Assembly (NCBI GenBank): GCA_029891345.1 | Contig: CM056994.1 | Location: 140,948,457-141,012,456, forward strand | DNA length: 64,000 bases | Direction of reading: 5' to 3' | Source: Dryococelus australis | Lineage: Eukaryota > Arthropoda > Insecta > Phasmatodea > Phasmatidae | Shown: piece by piece, positions 22,605 to 32,879 of the stretch | How the letters are laid out: each line of letters starts with the position of its first letter | Position numbering within the stretch: position 1 is the first letter of the stretch | Translations under genes and position numbers: made by a program | Notes under the pieces: model-generated | Seen by the model: the letters and a program-made list of their open reading frames with translations, nothing else | Database searches by the model: none | What the model was told of the DNA's origin: nothing

Positions 22605-23373
22605 ATGCATAACGTCGATGTCACCTTTTTGGGTGGGCCACGTATAGCAGCTCCACCGACGACTTCATTAAGGCTTTGTTACTGCTACTGTGAAAGGATA
22701 TTTGCTTACAGCCATGATGCGAGGAAGCACGAAATAACAACTTGTGTGAAGAGTCCTTCCTATGTTATGCAACAATCTGTTAATTGCAAATGACTCTTAA
22801 AATGAGGCAATAAGCTGAAGAGACATAAACAATTTTAAAGATAAAGTTCCGGCAGCTAAATAACGCCCTAAAATCTATCGGCGATACCACATCGATTGGA
22901 TTATACCTAAAAAAAATTCAGCATTCGAAGGCATTTTAAAAGATTATGTACTTGGAAATAACTTTGCTTTTACGAAAAACATATGTACATACCTAGGCCA
23001 CCTTATGCAAAGTATAATCAAACAATTAACTGAGGAAGTCGAAGAAGGCCCCATAAAATATAATATTCGGTTTGCAGTATACCTATGAAAAGCCCCAAAC
23101 TCTTGATGAAGGAACCAGCCAGCGGGCACTCAAGACTGCCAATAAAGCATTGTACAATATTGATAGCGTTCCAGGGCTGTAGAGGCTTTGAAAGAAAAAC
23201 TTTATCTTGAAGAAGAATATATAGGAAAGAGTTCTGGTTGGACACATGCTGGCGTAGACTTTCTTGAGGTCCGTATAAGCAGTTTATATTCAGTACAAGA
23301 AATTGAGCTTATTGCTAGAAATACTGTGCACGAATGTATGGAAACTATAGAGGTTCTGTATTTACATCTGTAG
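22605..23373 (+). pseudogene. Zinc-finger / SGW-type protein remnant, right foldback arm
   Basis: The plus strand reads CYCYCERIFAYSHDARKHE (about 22680), a zinc-finger-like C-x-C...H pattern, then a Cys-rich continuation broken by stops. At about 22900-23060 there is a KKNSAFEGILKDYVLGN-like segment and an ITEEVEEGPIKYNIRF-like segment. Next comes the open frame 23188-23373 with GKSSGWTHAGVDFLEV and LYSVQEIE. This order resembles proteins I recall from Maverick-like transposons, where an SGWT segment sits between an N-terminal zinc finger and downstream polymerase sequence. Several stops and frameshifts are present; the assignment is inference. Confidence 0.45.
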
Positions 23374-23854
23374 TTTGATGTACATAAAAATATATGTTTT
23401 CGATGAATAAATGAAAGTGTTTTATTTCTCACCAATGATGATGTACATTATTCTGGCATATCTACTTTCCGGATATCAGAAATTTTATGTTCTTGGTTTT
23501 CAGATCTGTCACTACAAACCGGTACTGCAAGGGAGAACTATAATAAAAATTAAACGATATTTCACACTATAATGTTATTATTTAAACATTAGATGTAATG
23601 GTCTGCCACTGTACATGTGTAATCAATGATATGGTGACATATGCATATGTTGAAATGAAGTGTTCAAAAATGAGAGTGTAATGTAATTCATTCTATGCAG
23701 GTTGAATGCAACAGAGTTGGACCGAGGAGAGAAAAGGTCGAGGCGATCTTCATCTATTATGGCATTGGTAGTCTGTAATGTATTATGCATGCTGACATTT
23801 AAGTATTTTTTCTCGAGATTTTGTTTTCAAGTTCATTCAAGGTCGATGTAGTCT

Positions 23855-24143
23855 GAGTCTGATATGGCGGTGGCAGTAATAGTATATGGGTGTATTGAGG
23901 AAAATCCAATAAGCGCCCTAAGTTCCAAGATTTTTCATCGTTTTTCTGTAATTTATCAGCAATTTTCCAATAATTTCAAGCTTTTTCCTCGAATTTTCAA
24001 GCAAAATAAGCTTTTTAAAACAGTCTCAAAAATTGCTAAAAACTGTCAAGAAAATGACTAAACAATCGTTAAAAATAAGTAAAAAACGTCCAAAAACACA
24101 GTTTTTCACATATGGTTATTTGCCATCTTCACGATTAGTGAAA
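23855..24143 (+). repeat. Polinton left TIR, inner part
   Basis: This pairs with the reverse complement of 46911-47170: TATATGGGTGT (about 23884), TTTTTCATCG, and finally CACATATGGTTATTTGCCAT with CACGATTAGTGAA mirror the right TIR's inner end. It marks the true inner TIR edge and shows that the foldback split one TIR. Confidence 0.85.
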
Positions 24144-25297
24144 GTTTTATTTTTTCGCAAAAATTAAGCATAATCAGCTGCACACGCATCAAATATAACA
24201 AATTTTTTAGATCAAAAAATGCAATCAAAATCAAAGAAAAAGAAAACGAAATTTAAACTAAATATGGATTCTAATGCAGTAAAAACTAAATTAAATAAAA
24301 TATAAAAGTGATATTTGATAAATTCAAACTATACAAATAATATATTTTAAGAGAATTCTGTCTCATGCATATATTTTCCATTTTGTAGGTCTTTTAACCT
24401 TTATAAGTTATAACAACTTTTCTCATGTAATAATTATATAGCATTTTTATCAAACAAGTTTTAATATCGATCAGGTAATGTAATTTTATAATTATAATCT
24501 ATAAGACAATTAATTTTGTTACCATTCTTAGATTCATAAATTTGAAAATCTGTAGCAAATATGTATTTTTTTCAAACTCTTGTAGTTTAGTTAATTCATA
24601 TGAATTGTTCAACTTGTTGAGAAGTCATTCCATTTTTTTATATAAAAAAAATTAATATAAGATTATTAATTGAAATTTAAAATTTAAAATTTAAATAAAT
24701 ATAAATAACAGAATTCTCTTATTAAATATTTTTCTATGCAAATGAAATGGAATTTAAATTCTCTTTTATAATGGAAAATAATAGATGTAAGCATTGTAAA
24801 AAGTGCAGGTAATTAATATTTATAGAAAGCTTTTCATTGAATGAACACGCAAAGATAAACATTTGGACATCTGTAAAAAACGTAACAGTGAATATGCTAG
24901 ATGTCGTTATGGGTTAAAAAAATAGAAAGTAATGTACTAATGTGAAAAATTGGTTATAATGTTTCTCTTAAAAAGAATAAAAATAGTAAATAACACAATA
25001 CGATAGTAGACATTCTAAATGAAATTTAACATGACAATTATCGAACAAAACTTTATAAAGTATGCAATGAGAATAAATCATTTATTAGTTTTGTCGTCAG
25101 AAAAATACTAAGAACAAACATACAACAATCTGTAAAAAATGCTATAATGAGAAATGTCATACTCAGAATCTACATAGTTAATAACGATTTCTTTACTGCC
25201 AATAATCCTAATACCTTTTCCAATTTTATTCCTTTATATTTCATCCTTATATTTTTCATTACTAATATATTTTTTCCCTTATAAATAAATATTTAAA
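24144..25297 (+). other. AT-rich Polinton interior with zinc-finger-like relic
   Basis: Very AT-rich. Around 24776-24920 a frame-shifted stretch reads NRCKHCKKC, then FSLNEHAKI, then HLDICKKRNSEYARCRYGLK. The Cys-x2-Cys, His and Cys spacing recalls a decayed C2H2/C2HC finger just upstream of the polymerase gene. The rest shows nothing recognisable. Confidence 0.35.
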
Positions 25298-25974
25298 ATG
25301 TCGACGAACAGCTCAGTAAGTACATTGAATGAAGTGAGATTAATGGAGTTAAGGAAAATAGCTAAAAGAATAAAATTAAAACCATTATAAACTTAAAACA
25401 TGCGATTTAGTTAGAATTATTATTACACAGTTCAATATAATAGCAGGAGAAAATCTGATTTTAAAAAATTGATAGTTATTTTAAACGATTTAAATGTTAC
25501 AATAATAAGAGCTAAAGCTAAATGTTAAAAAATAAAAATATATATAATTTAAGTAAATACGAATTAATTACAGTCATTACAAATTAAGAAACAATGAATA
25601 ATTTTGCTATTTCATGCTCTTCAGGTTATAAAATAAAACATAATAAAGCTAAAAAGGAATTTAAAAGATATTCCATTTTATACTCAGATATTTGATAGCC
25701 AGAGAAATAAAAGCAACCAAAATTTAAAATTTCAAAACCCAATATTAAAGAAGGAAATTAAAATTTTGGTAAAATTTTTCCTTTAAAAAAATTTTTTTAC
25801 TAGTGTGTGGAAAAGAAAATTCCATTCGAAATTTGCGAGATTAGCCGTCATTTAATTGAAGGCTTCGACATTTTGCAAACAAAATAAGGCATTTGCATAA
25901 ATAACTTACAAGGCAATGCAAAAGAAAAAATTAATTCTGTTCGAAATGCGGTTCATGCAAGAAAGAAAGCACTT

Positions 25975-26007
<33 letters not shown>

Positions 26008-26229
26008 ATAAACAAGGTGATCAAATGAGAATATATGCAAATAATGAGAATATTTACCATGCAATTTCAGAGGCTAGAAATAACTATTTAAACACAGACA
26101 ATTTTTCACAATCAAATTGAGAGAATAATTACATAAAATGAAAATGTAGACATATATATATATGAAAGTTTTTTTCACATAGATGTTTACAAAATCTCAA
26201 GAGGGAATGGAAAGTGTAAAACAATTTAC
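25298..26229 (+). pseudogene. polB: Polinton PolB, N-terminal part
   Basis: From the ATG at 25298 the frame reads MSTNSSVSTLNEVRLMELRK and continues IAKRIKLKPL. It resembles a SAP-like helix pair (leucine-rich, then Lys-rich) at the N-terminus of the polymerase polyprotein. Later frames give EICEISRHLIEGFDILQ (about 25835) and an AT-rich continuation through a 26-A tract (25975-26000). The gene is cut at 26229 by LTR element B and resumes at about 36003. Several stops. The PolB assignment rests on continuity with the motifs downstream; the SAP idea is inference. Confidence 0.6.
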
Positions 26230-26820
26230 TGGGACCAGCTCCTACGAGGGTAGCATAGCATCGCGCTGCAGCGAGGCGCGGTGCGACCTCGGCCAGCTAA
26301 AACTCGGTTTTTAATAACAGACCTCGGGGGTTCGAGCACGAGGTCAGACAGGTTGTATATAAGCTCAGTGTGCTGGGGGCGCTGCCCATGAGACGCCCAG
26401 ACGAGAGGACCACAGCCCGAGGCCCACCATTGACGCCCGATGAGAGCCCGTTGTCGAGAGAGCTGTGCTGCTGGGACGAGACATAGGGTAAATATTATTT
26501 CCCTGGTAGAGTGATTAAGGGCACTGTAGGGTGCGGTACTCGCAACGGCATAAGCTCTTTAAAGCATTGCTTAACCGATTTTATTAAAACTAATACAATC
26601 TTGAATTGGGGCATCTGCCCATGATGATCTATTACTGAATTTAACGACTTGTGTATTGGATATTTGTAGAAATTACTACCTGTTTGACAAGCCTACTTAA
26701 GGCTTAATTGTAATTGTTTAGTTGTTTAATAAAAGGAGTATTTTGAGACGAGTGCTTTATCCTTGAGCTACCTTGATTCCCCTAGTTGATGCGCGGCCCG
26801 CTCCCTCAGGAGAGGTCACA
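26230..26820 (+). repeat. 5' LTR of element B
   Basis: A direct copy of 35337-35970 with scattered substitutions. It lacks about 60 bp found in the 3' copy (GGCGCCATCTTGCCTGCTGC region, about 35490). Landmarks are GGGACCAGCTCC, CAGACCTCGGGGG, GGGTAAATATTATTTCCC and TGAGCTACCTTGATTCCCCT. It is probably 5'-truncated if the LTR really starts at the purine tract. Confidence 0.9.
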
Positions 26821-26825
26821 GTAAA

Positions 26826-26843
26826 TGGTGGAGGTGCTTGGGT
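26826..26843 (+). promoter_or_regulatory. Candidate tRNA primer-binding site of element B
   Basis: Six bases after the LTR end the sequence is TGGTGGAGGTGCTTGGGT. It starts with TGG, as tRNA 3'-CCA primers require, at the right spacing. I cannot name the primer tRNA. Confidence 0.5.
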
Positions 26844-27780
26844 CTCCCACCATCCTCTAAACATCAAATCGGATGAAGTAAAGTAAAGTTGTTAGTGAAG
26901 ACGTGTAGCGCTGTCCAGCTTTGTTCAGGGTTTGAATTCCTTTGCGTAGACCGGGTCAACGCATCAGGAGTAGTAAAAGTTGAAAGTAATAGTAAGTACT
27001 CCTTCACGCCAATTTTATTGTATCAGTCAGCACTATGTTCGTTGCCACACCAGAGCATGCGGGCCAGAATTACCGCATTCCGAAAAACTGCCAGACCAAA
27101 CATTCGCCCAGTTTTTATGCCTTATAATAAGTGTGTGTGCTTGCTTAAATACATTTATGCATATTTGAAACATGGATCCGCTCTTAGGGCCGTTACTTCA
27201 CTTCGACTTTTTCAAATTTCCTCAATTGTATTGCATACATGAAAATAATAGAGAGTAGAAAAAGCTTGCTTCAAATTGAGAGCTATATCTCACATGTTAC
27301 ACAGAATACACTACCCTACTCTAACATGCAGATATGAGCAAACAAGGCAAATCAATGCCAAAGAAACTAACGAAATAAATTAAAAGTGTTAAAATCAGTA
27401 CATGTGAAGCCTAGCGCACATTAGAAACATGACAAAATGAATTAACAAGACAACTGACAACACTATCTCAACATTTAAACACAGCATTTCAACAAAAAGC
27501 ATCGGCACTCGATTTTTCTCAGACACATGTGAATACACATTGTACCAAACAAGCACGAGCGGGTATCTGGGACCCCGCCCATTACAATTACTACAGGCAA
27601 CACAAACACATTTAATATCAATCCCACCCACAGAACATGTATACACGAACATAAATGAAAACCCAAAACCTCACTACATGAATACCATGGCGAAAAGACA
27701 CACACCCCTCAACCACCCAACATTAATGACACTATAGATGTGCCATAATTACCACCACCTCCTGTAATATAACTGCCACC
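26844..27780 (+). other. Element B leader region
   Basis: Nearly 1 kb between the primer site and the first Gag-like sequence. The ORF 26889-27242 (117 codons) has no domain I recognise and is probably chance. The region becomes A/C-rich towards 27700. Confidence 0.5.
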
Positions 27781-29285
27781 TCAAATAAATATAAAGTTTG
27801 CTGAAGCCATCCCAACCTTTACAGAGGACAATGAAGAAGATATTAACGAATTTCTGAACACATAAACTCACCAAGTGACATAAATGGGTGGTCAGAAATC
27901 GACAAACGTAGGCGTATAGGATTCCACTTGCGAGGACCTGCTAAACGAACATTCGAAAACTTGTACTACTCTCACACAGGAGAGTTAACATGGCTGCAAG
28001 TAGAGAACAAATTAGAATCAGATTTTTTACCCATTAATGAAACTGACAGATACACCAAATTACTCCACAACACAAATAAAAACCAGGACAAAGCTCTCAG
28101 GCACATGTAGAAAATCTCACGTTATATAAAAATAAATGTAAGCCTAATTTGCCAGAGGATGAGTTCATTAAAATAATTTGGAGGTCCACACTACCACAAA
28201 TTGCAAATAAACTGACACCACTCCAAAACGACACACTGGAACAGCTGCTCCAAAATTTGAAAAATTTCGAGTTTAGGCTACACAATTAATACCAATTCAT
28301 GGAGAACAGGAACACAAACATTGAACACACGTCACTTCAAACACAAATAAATACATTGGAAAGTAAATTAGCCACAATAAAACCAGAATTGACCAAGGAG
28401 AACATTGACATACCAGTACAATGTAGATTTCACATACACTTAAACGCTTTTCAAGGACAATGCAAACACTCCACACATGGCATTATGCCAATTCATGTCA
28501 GAAATGAACCTCACACACAACTATACAGGCCACAGAGAAACGATAGTTACAAAAGATAAATTTACCACAACCATTCCCCATTCACCTCACACAAACAGAC
28601 AGGCCCCTCAAGGGCACAAATACAACAACCGTGGAAACACCGCATTCAACAATATTTCCAGGTATGCAAAAGTCAGGCAGGACCCTTGAGAGGCGAACGG
28701 GAAATTCAGGACTGCCCGCAGGGCGAATCATGCCCGGAAAGAATCGCCTCTCTTGACATGAAAGTAAGACGTGTAATTAACGCCTGTGAGGCACTTTTCA
28801 GTAAAAGAATTCCGACGCGTTCGTACGCGGAAATCGCTACATTTAATTCACGTCCGGAGGAATTTCAACATCCACAGGGACAGCAAAGTCCTGTTACACA
28901 GCAAACAGATAAACATGATATCATTGAAACTAGGTCAGCAGGCGTTACCTCCAAATCTCAAAAACCAGGTCACGGGAAAAACTAGGGAATCCCGACACCA
29001 TACAGAAGTTCACTGCAGCACGTCATCCAAACACGGCGCCCGTGAAAACCAACATGGAAGACACCGCGGAAGCGGTGCAGCAAGCCGAGGTCGGGTGCGT
29101 AAAATGCACGCGCCAGCGCAATCTTGACATCAGCGCACATGCAGCCTTCATCAGACTGCGGTCGCTAGCTGCCATGACGTGTGCACTCTGCTTTTACCAA
29201 GGGGATCTAGCTGGGGAATGCCCACTCTTTTCGAATAAAACTGTTTACTTTCACACAAACATACAGGACACATTCAAAACATTTT
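27781..29285 (+). pseudogene. gag: Element B gag
   Basis: The capsid-like part starts near 27795 (KFAEAIPTFTEDNEEDINEF) and continues in another frame as RRRIGFHLRGPAKRTFENLY (27900-27965) and LTWLQVENKLESDF. It then has EDEFIKIIWRSTLPQIANKL (about 28160) and LEQLLQNLKNFE. After a linker, a knuckle-like CALCFYQGDLAGEC lies at about 29185; a CCHC knuckle should have His where this has Asp. Gag would form the particle and bind RNA. At least four frame changes or stops. The ORFs at 28299-28559, 28686-28985 and 29042-29287 are pieces of this gene. Confidence 0.75.
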
Positions 29286-29599
29286 AAAGGTTTTTCGGAT
29301 TAACAGAAGTCAAACTATGCATTCCATTAACTGACACTAACAACACACAACATCCTACAAATAACACAAACAAAGAAAACTGTGGCAATGATAACAAGGA
29401 GATACTGAGCCACAATAACATCGAAGCCCATCTGACTAGCAAGGACGAATGCGGGTACGATACGTGCATACGTCGACGCCGCACGTCCTTGTCTGGCTCG
29501 CGGACAGATCTTATAATGCATTTCTCAACACGAGAGGCTCACGTTATTTCACTTATTAACTACAACACTTATTAACAAACATTACCGATAACCATTCAC

Positions 29600-29830
29600 C
29601 GAACAATTTTATTAGTGGGTGCCACAACAGACATCAAAATACCTCATTATAATACAAATTTAAATATCACTCTAGCAGAATACAATTTTTACCAAGATTT
29701 CCTATTCATTGGCGATTTAAAACTGGACATTACACTGGGAGTGGACTTTATCAATAGCTACGACAACCTGCCAGTACTCACCAAAGACATAATCTACGTA
29801 GATTCATACCACAACAAAGGTGTGATTGAG
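29600..29830 (+). pseudogene. Element B retropepsin-like protease
   Basis: The frame starting near 29615 reads FLFIGDLKLDITLGVDF (about 29700-29750). The hydrophobic-G-x-D-F motif is the conserved C-terminal part of Gypsy proteases. The active-site D-S/T-G is not clearly visible upstream (VGATTDIKI sits near the expected place, about 29612). The frame stays open into the RT leader to 30193, so this is one of the better-preserved stretches of the element. Confidence 0.65.
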
Positions 29831-29899
29831 ATCCCAATAAATACAAATCAACTGGTTTATGAATCGAATAATTGTATAGAATATTACATTACCAATATT

Positions 29900-30820
29900 G
29901 TATCTCTAGATAACACAAGCGAAACAAAAGTTATACCATGCATAAATGAAAAATTGCCCGCACATATGACCGATCAATTAAGGGATGTCCGTGACACAAA
30001 TAAACACCGCTTCGCAAGTAAAATCACAGGATTATCTGAAACAAAAAACTATCAGATAAAATTAGAGCTAACTACAAATAAACCTATCCATACCAGGGCC
30101 GTATATGATCATTCCCAACTACATGAACAAGCGCTAGGAAAAATCCAACAAATGCATGAAGCGAAAATTATCACGCCATGCCAAGTCTCGTAATAAAGAA
30201 ACACCAGGGCGGCATAAGATTCCTTATGGATTTTAGGTTACTAAATCAATATCTTAAAAGGTTCAATACCCCATCCCTAGAACCGAAGACATTATTAATA
30301 CTTTGCAAAATTCCAAGTACATCTCATCCATAGATATGTTTAGCGGGTTTTATGCCATTCCTGTAAGGGAACAGGATAGAGAAAAGATCGCTTTTAGTGT
30401 GGATGGCGTCGGTTTATTTGAATACGCACCTTTGCCAAAGTGGTTGGCAACAAGCCTGAACTACTTTCAAAACTTCGTGGATATCATTCTAGGTCCTCTC
30501 TGCTGGAACACAGCAGTAGCATATATAGACAATATTTTCAGTATAGGATATTCTTTTCAAGAACACATAGGCAATACTTAAAAAGTTATGGAAAAATTAT
30601 GTAAATTTAATGTCAAAATTAATGCAAAAAAAGTCACTTTACGGAACAAGAGAAAAAAATATTAGGTCACTAAATAACAACAGAAGGCATACAAATTGAC
30701 CCCGATAAAATCGAGGCAATAAAACAAATGGCCCTACCCAAAAACCTTAAGCAATTATGAATATTTTTAGGATTCACATCATTCCTACGAAGGTACATAC
30801 TAAAATTATGACAAATTTAT
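29900..30820 (+). pseudogene. pol: Element B reverse transcriptase
   Basis: Motifs in order: the leader ending AKIITPCQVS (30193); after a frameshift KKHQGGIRFLMDFRLLNQYL (about 30198, the D-x-R region); SSIDMFSGFYAIPV (about 30327, with the first catalytic Asp kept); KIAFSVDGVGLFEYAPLP; and AYIDNIFSIG (about 30520). In the last, the YxDD box has become YIDN, a loss of a catalytic Asp. Further thumb sequence (NFLGFTS-like, about 30760) follows in shifted frames. Confidence 0.9.
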
Positions 30821-31200
30821 GGAACCACTTACAGATCACATAAAAGATTCAACATCATTCACATGGAAAGACAAACACCAGACATTGTTTAATAATCTAA
30901 AAACTACCGTAATAAATCCGCCGATACTTGTAAAGTTTCAGGACGATTGTGATACTATACTAGCATGCAATGGGTCACAGACAGCGATAGGCGCAGTACT
31001 GATGCAAAAGATTCCAGGTTCCAAAGAGCGTAATATAAACGCATTCACGTCAAAAAAGCTTTCGCTGAACGTAAAGAAATGGTCAGCAACGGAACGCGAG
31101 CTTTAGGCCATTAAATATTCTGTCATATATTTTTAAAAGTATTTATATGGTAGAAAATTCACAATCGAAACGGACCATGCCAGCCTTCGATACCTGAAAA
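30820..31200 (+). pseudogene. Element B RNase H
   Basis: The ORF 30819-31106 reads FTWKDKHQTLFNNLKTTVI, then CDTILACNGSQTAIGAVLMQ, where the normal T-D-A-S start of RNase H has become A-C-N-G-S. KKWSATEREL holds the Glu motif. After a stop, the TETDHASLRYL-like third motif appears at about 31160-31190. It would remove the RNA strand of the hybrid; the first catalytic Asp is replaced by Asn. Confidence 0.85.
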
Positions 31201-31929
31201 TAATTGCCGAACATTACGTATGTAAACAAAAAAAATACGATTGCCTTAAGAGAGTATGAGTTCGAACCCAAAATAGTCCCCACGAAACGTAAAGCAGATA
31301 TAACTCTCATTAAGGAATACAATCAACACTACAATAAAACCAGAATACATTAACTGCACATCATTTTACAAAGCACTCGCCGAAAATTTATAACAAAATC
31401 CGCACAAAACAGAAGAAGTAAAGAATAATATAGATAAATACATAACTAATAATTGAAAGGAAATAAAGCATCTGAATAGACCAGAAATCATGACAACTTA
31501 AAAAAATCGTGTGTCAAAGCTAACTGTAAACGATGAACCCCTACACCCTGAAGTGATAGCAAAAATATCAAGTCATTTTTGAAATTTCAAGGAAGGCGAC
31601 ACAAAAGTAATTAAGTTAAACTGTATCGACCCAAGACTACATTGTAATATCGTCATCTCTATAAAGGATGTTCAACCCCTATACCACCCCATTTACATAC
31701 ACGACCCGGAATATTTTAAGGTCGAAGATGACACTCACCTATTCTTGGCCCCTATCACACAAACACAATCATCGCCATTCTTAACAGAATATGCCAATGA
31801 CCCACACATAGCTCATCTCGAATTGGCACTCACTGAACCACAGAGGGCAACGCCCAAATATTTAAGATCATCGTGATGGTACAGCGTAACTGGCAATAGC
31901 GAAATAATTTACAATGTCGATATGCCCAA

Positions 31930-32870
31930 TGGGGAGAAGATATTAACGTTAGTACCCCAGTCCTATGTGCCTGAAATCATTATGGCACACCACGACACCT
32001 TACTAGGAGGGGACACTTTGACCAATTTAAGACACTAGAAAAAATAGGAAATAAATACCATTCGGACACAATGGCCAAAGATGTCCAGAAGTATATTAAA
32101 AATTGCCCCACATGTAAAAAAGTTAAACATAGCATTCAAAAAATAATTGGCCTTATGACATCAATCAAAGCACCACCCATTTTCCATTCTTAGGGCCTTG
32201 ATGCGAAAGGCCCACTTCAAACAGCAAAATCGGGAAACAAATACATATTATTAATGACCGAATTCCTTACACAATATGTAGTGGCAAAACCTGTAAAAAC
32301 TAGAGTTGCTAACTCGTGCATGAGGTTTATCAAAGATGTCATCTTGACGTACGAATGTCCTAAATCCATCCTCACAGATCGCGGAACATCTTTCAATAAT
32401 AAGCTCATCGAGGAGCTACTTCATAAATTGCAAATCAAATAGCTGCAAACCACAGCATACAACTCGTCATGCAATGGGATGACGGGACAAGTAAATAAAG
32501 ACCTGTCGCAGCAACTTACAGCATGTGCAAACAAGGACCAAGCTCACTGTGACGAATATGTCCAATATATAGTTTTTAATTACAATTCAACTGTAAATAT
32601 AAGCACAAAATACTCCCCATTTTTTGTACACAGTGTCCAGGCCGTTCAGCAAAGCAACGTCATTACTCACACATTCTCACAACACGCAGACGACTGGTGC
32701 GAGCAATTGCAACAAGCTCGTAAGCGCGCACAAGTCAAATGGATTGAATCACAAAAATTACAAAAAGAGATTTTTGATAAGAAATTCCACCCAAACGATC
32801 TAAAATAGACTGTACATATGGGTCAAGAATCATGCCAGACAGAAGGTGCTGTCCTTCAAATACCATGGAC
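31930..32870 (+). pseudogene. Element B integrase
   Basis: The zinc-binding N-terminus is seen as IMAHHDTLLGGDTL (about 31980) and CPTCKKVKH (about 32106). The core has LDAKGPLQTAKSGNKYILLM (about 32200; first Asp kept), and KSILTDRGTSFNNKLIEELL (about 32365; second Asp kept). The region for the catalytic Glu reads AYNSSCNGMTGQVNKDL, with no Glu in place. A C-terminal helix (WCEQLQQARKRAQVKWIESQ) ends near 32808. Broken by several stops and shifts. Confidence 0.85.
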
Positions 32871-32879
32871 CATATAGAA

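Larger units (their letters stand above)
19975..23860. mobile_element. 3.8-kb foldback element inside the Polinton left TIR
   Basis: The left arm (about 19975-21650) and right arm (about 22165-23860) are imperfect inverted copies of each other. For example, CAGATCTGAAAACTAAGACC (20316) is answered by an inverted match at about 23500; CTGAATATAAACTGCTTATA (20538) by one at about 23270-23290; and TTAGATGCAAAGTTGCAGAA (21366) by one at about 22400. A loop of about 0.5 kb is CA- and CCACC-rich. Each arm carries the same degenerate gene reading outwards. The outermost arm sequence is itself a Polinton-TIR subrepeat, so the foldback probably arose from, or inserted into, that family. Confidence 0.75.

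Noticed and set aside
25975..26000. 26-base poly-A tract as the tail of a retroposon
   Set aside because: No retroposon body upstream, and polymerase-like sequence appears on both sides. More likely slippage within an A-rich coding stretch.
26889..27242. 117-codon ORF as a first gene of element B
   Set aside because: No Gag-like or other motif, and it precedes the recognisable capsid by 500 bp. Treated as chance.
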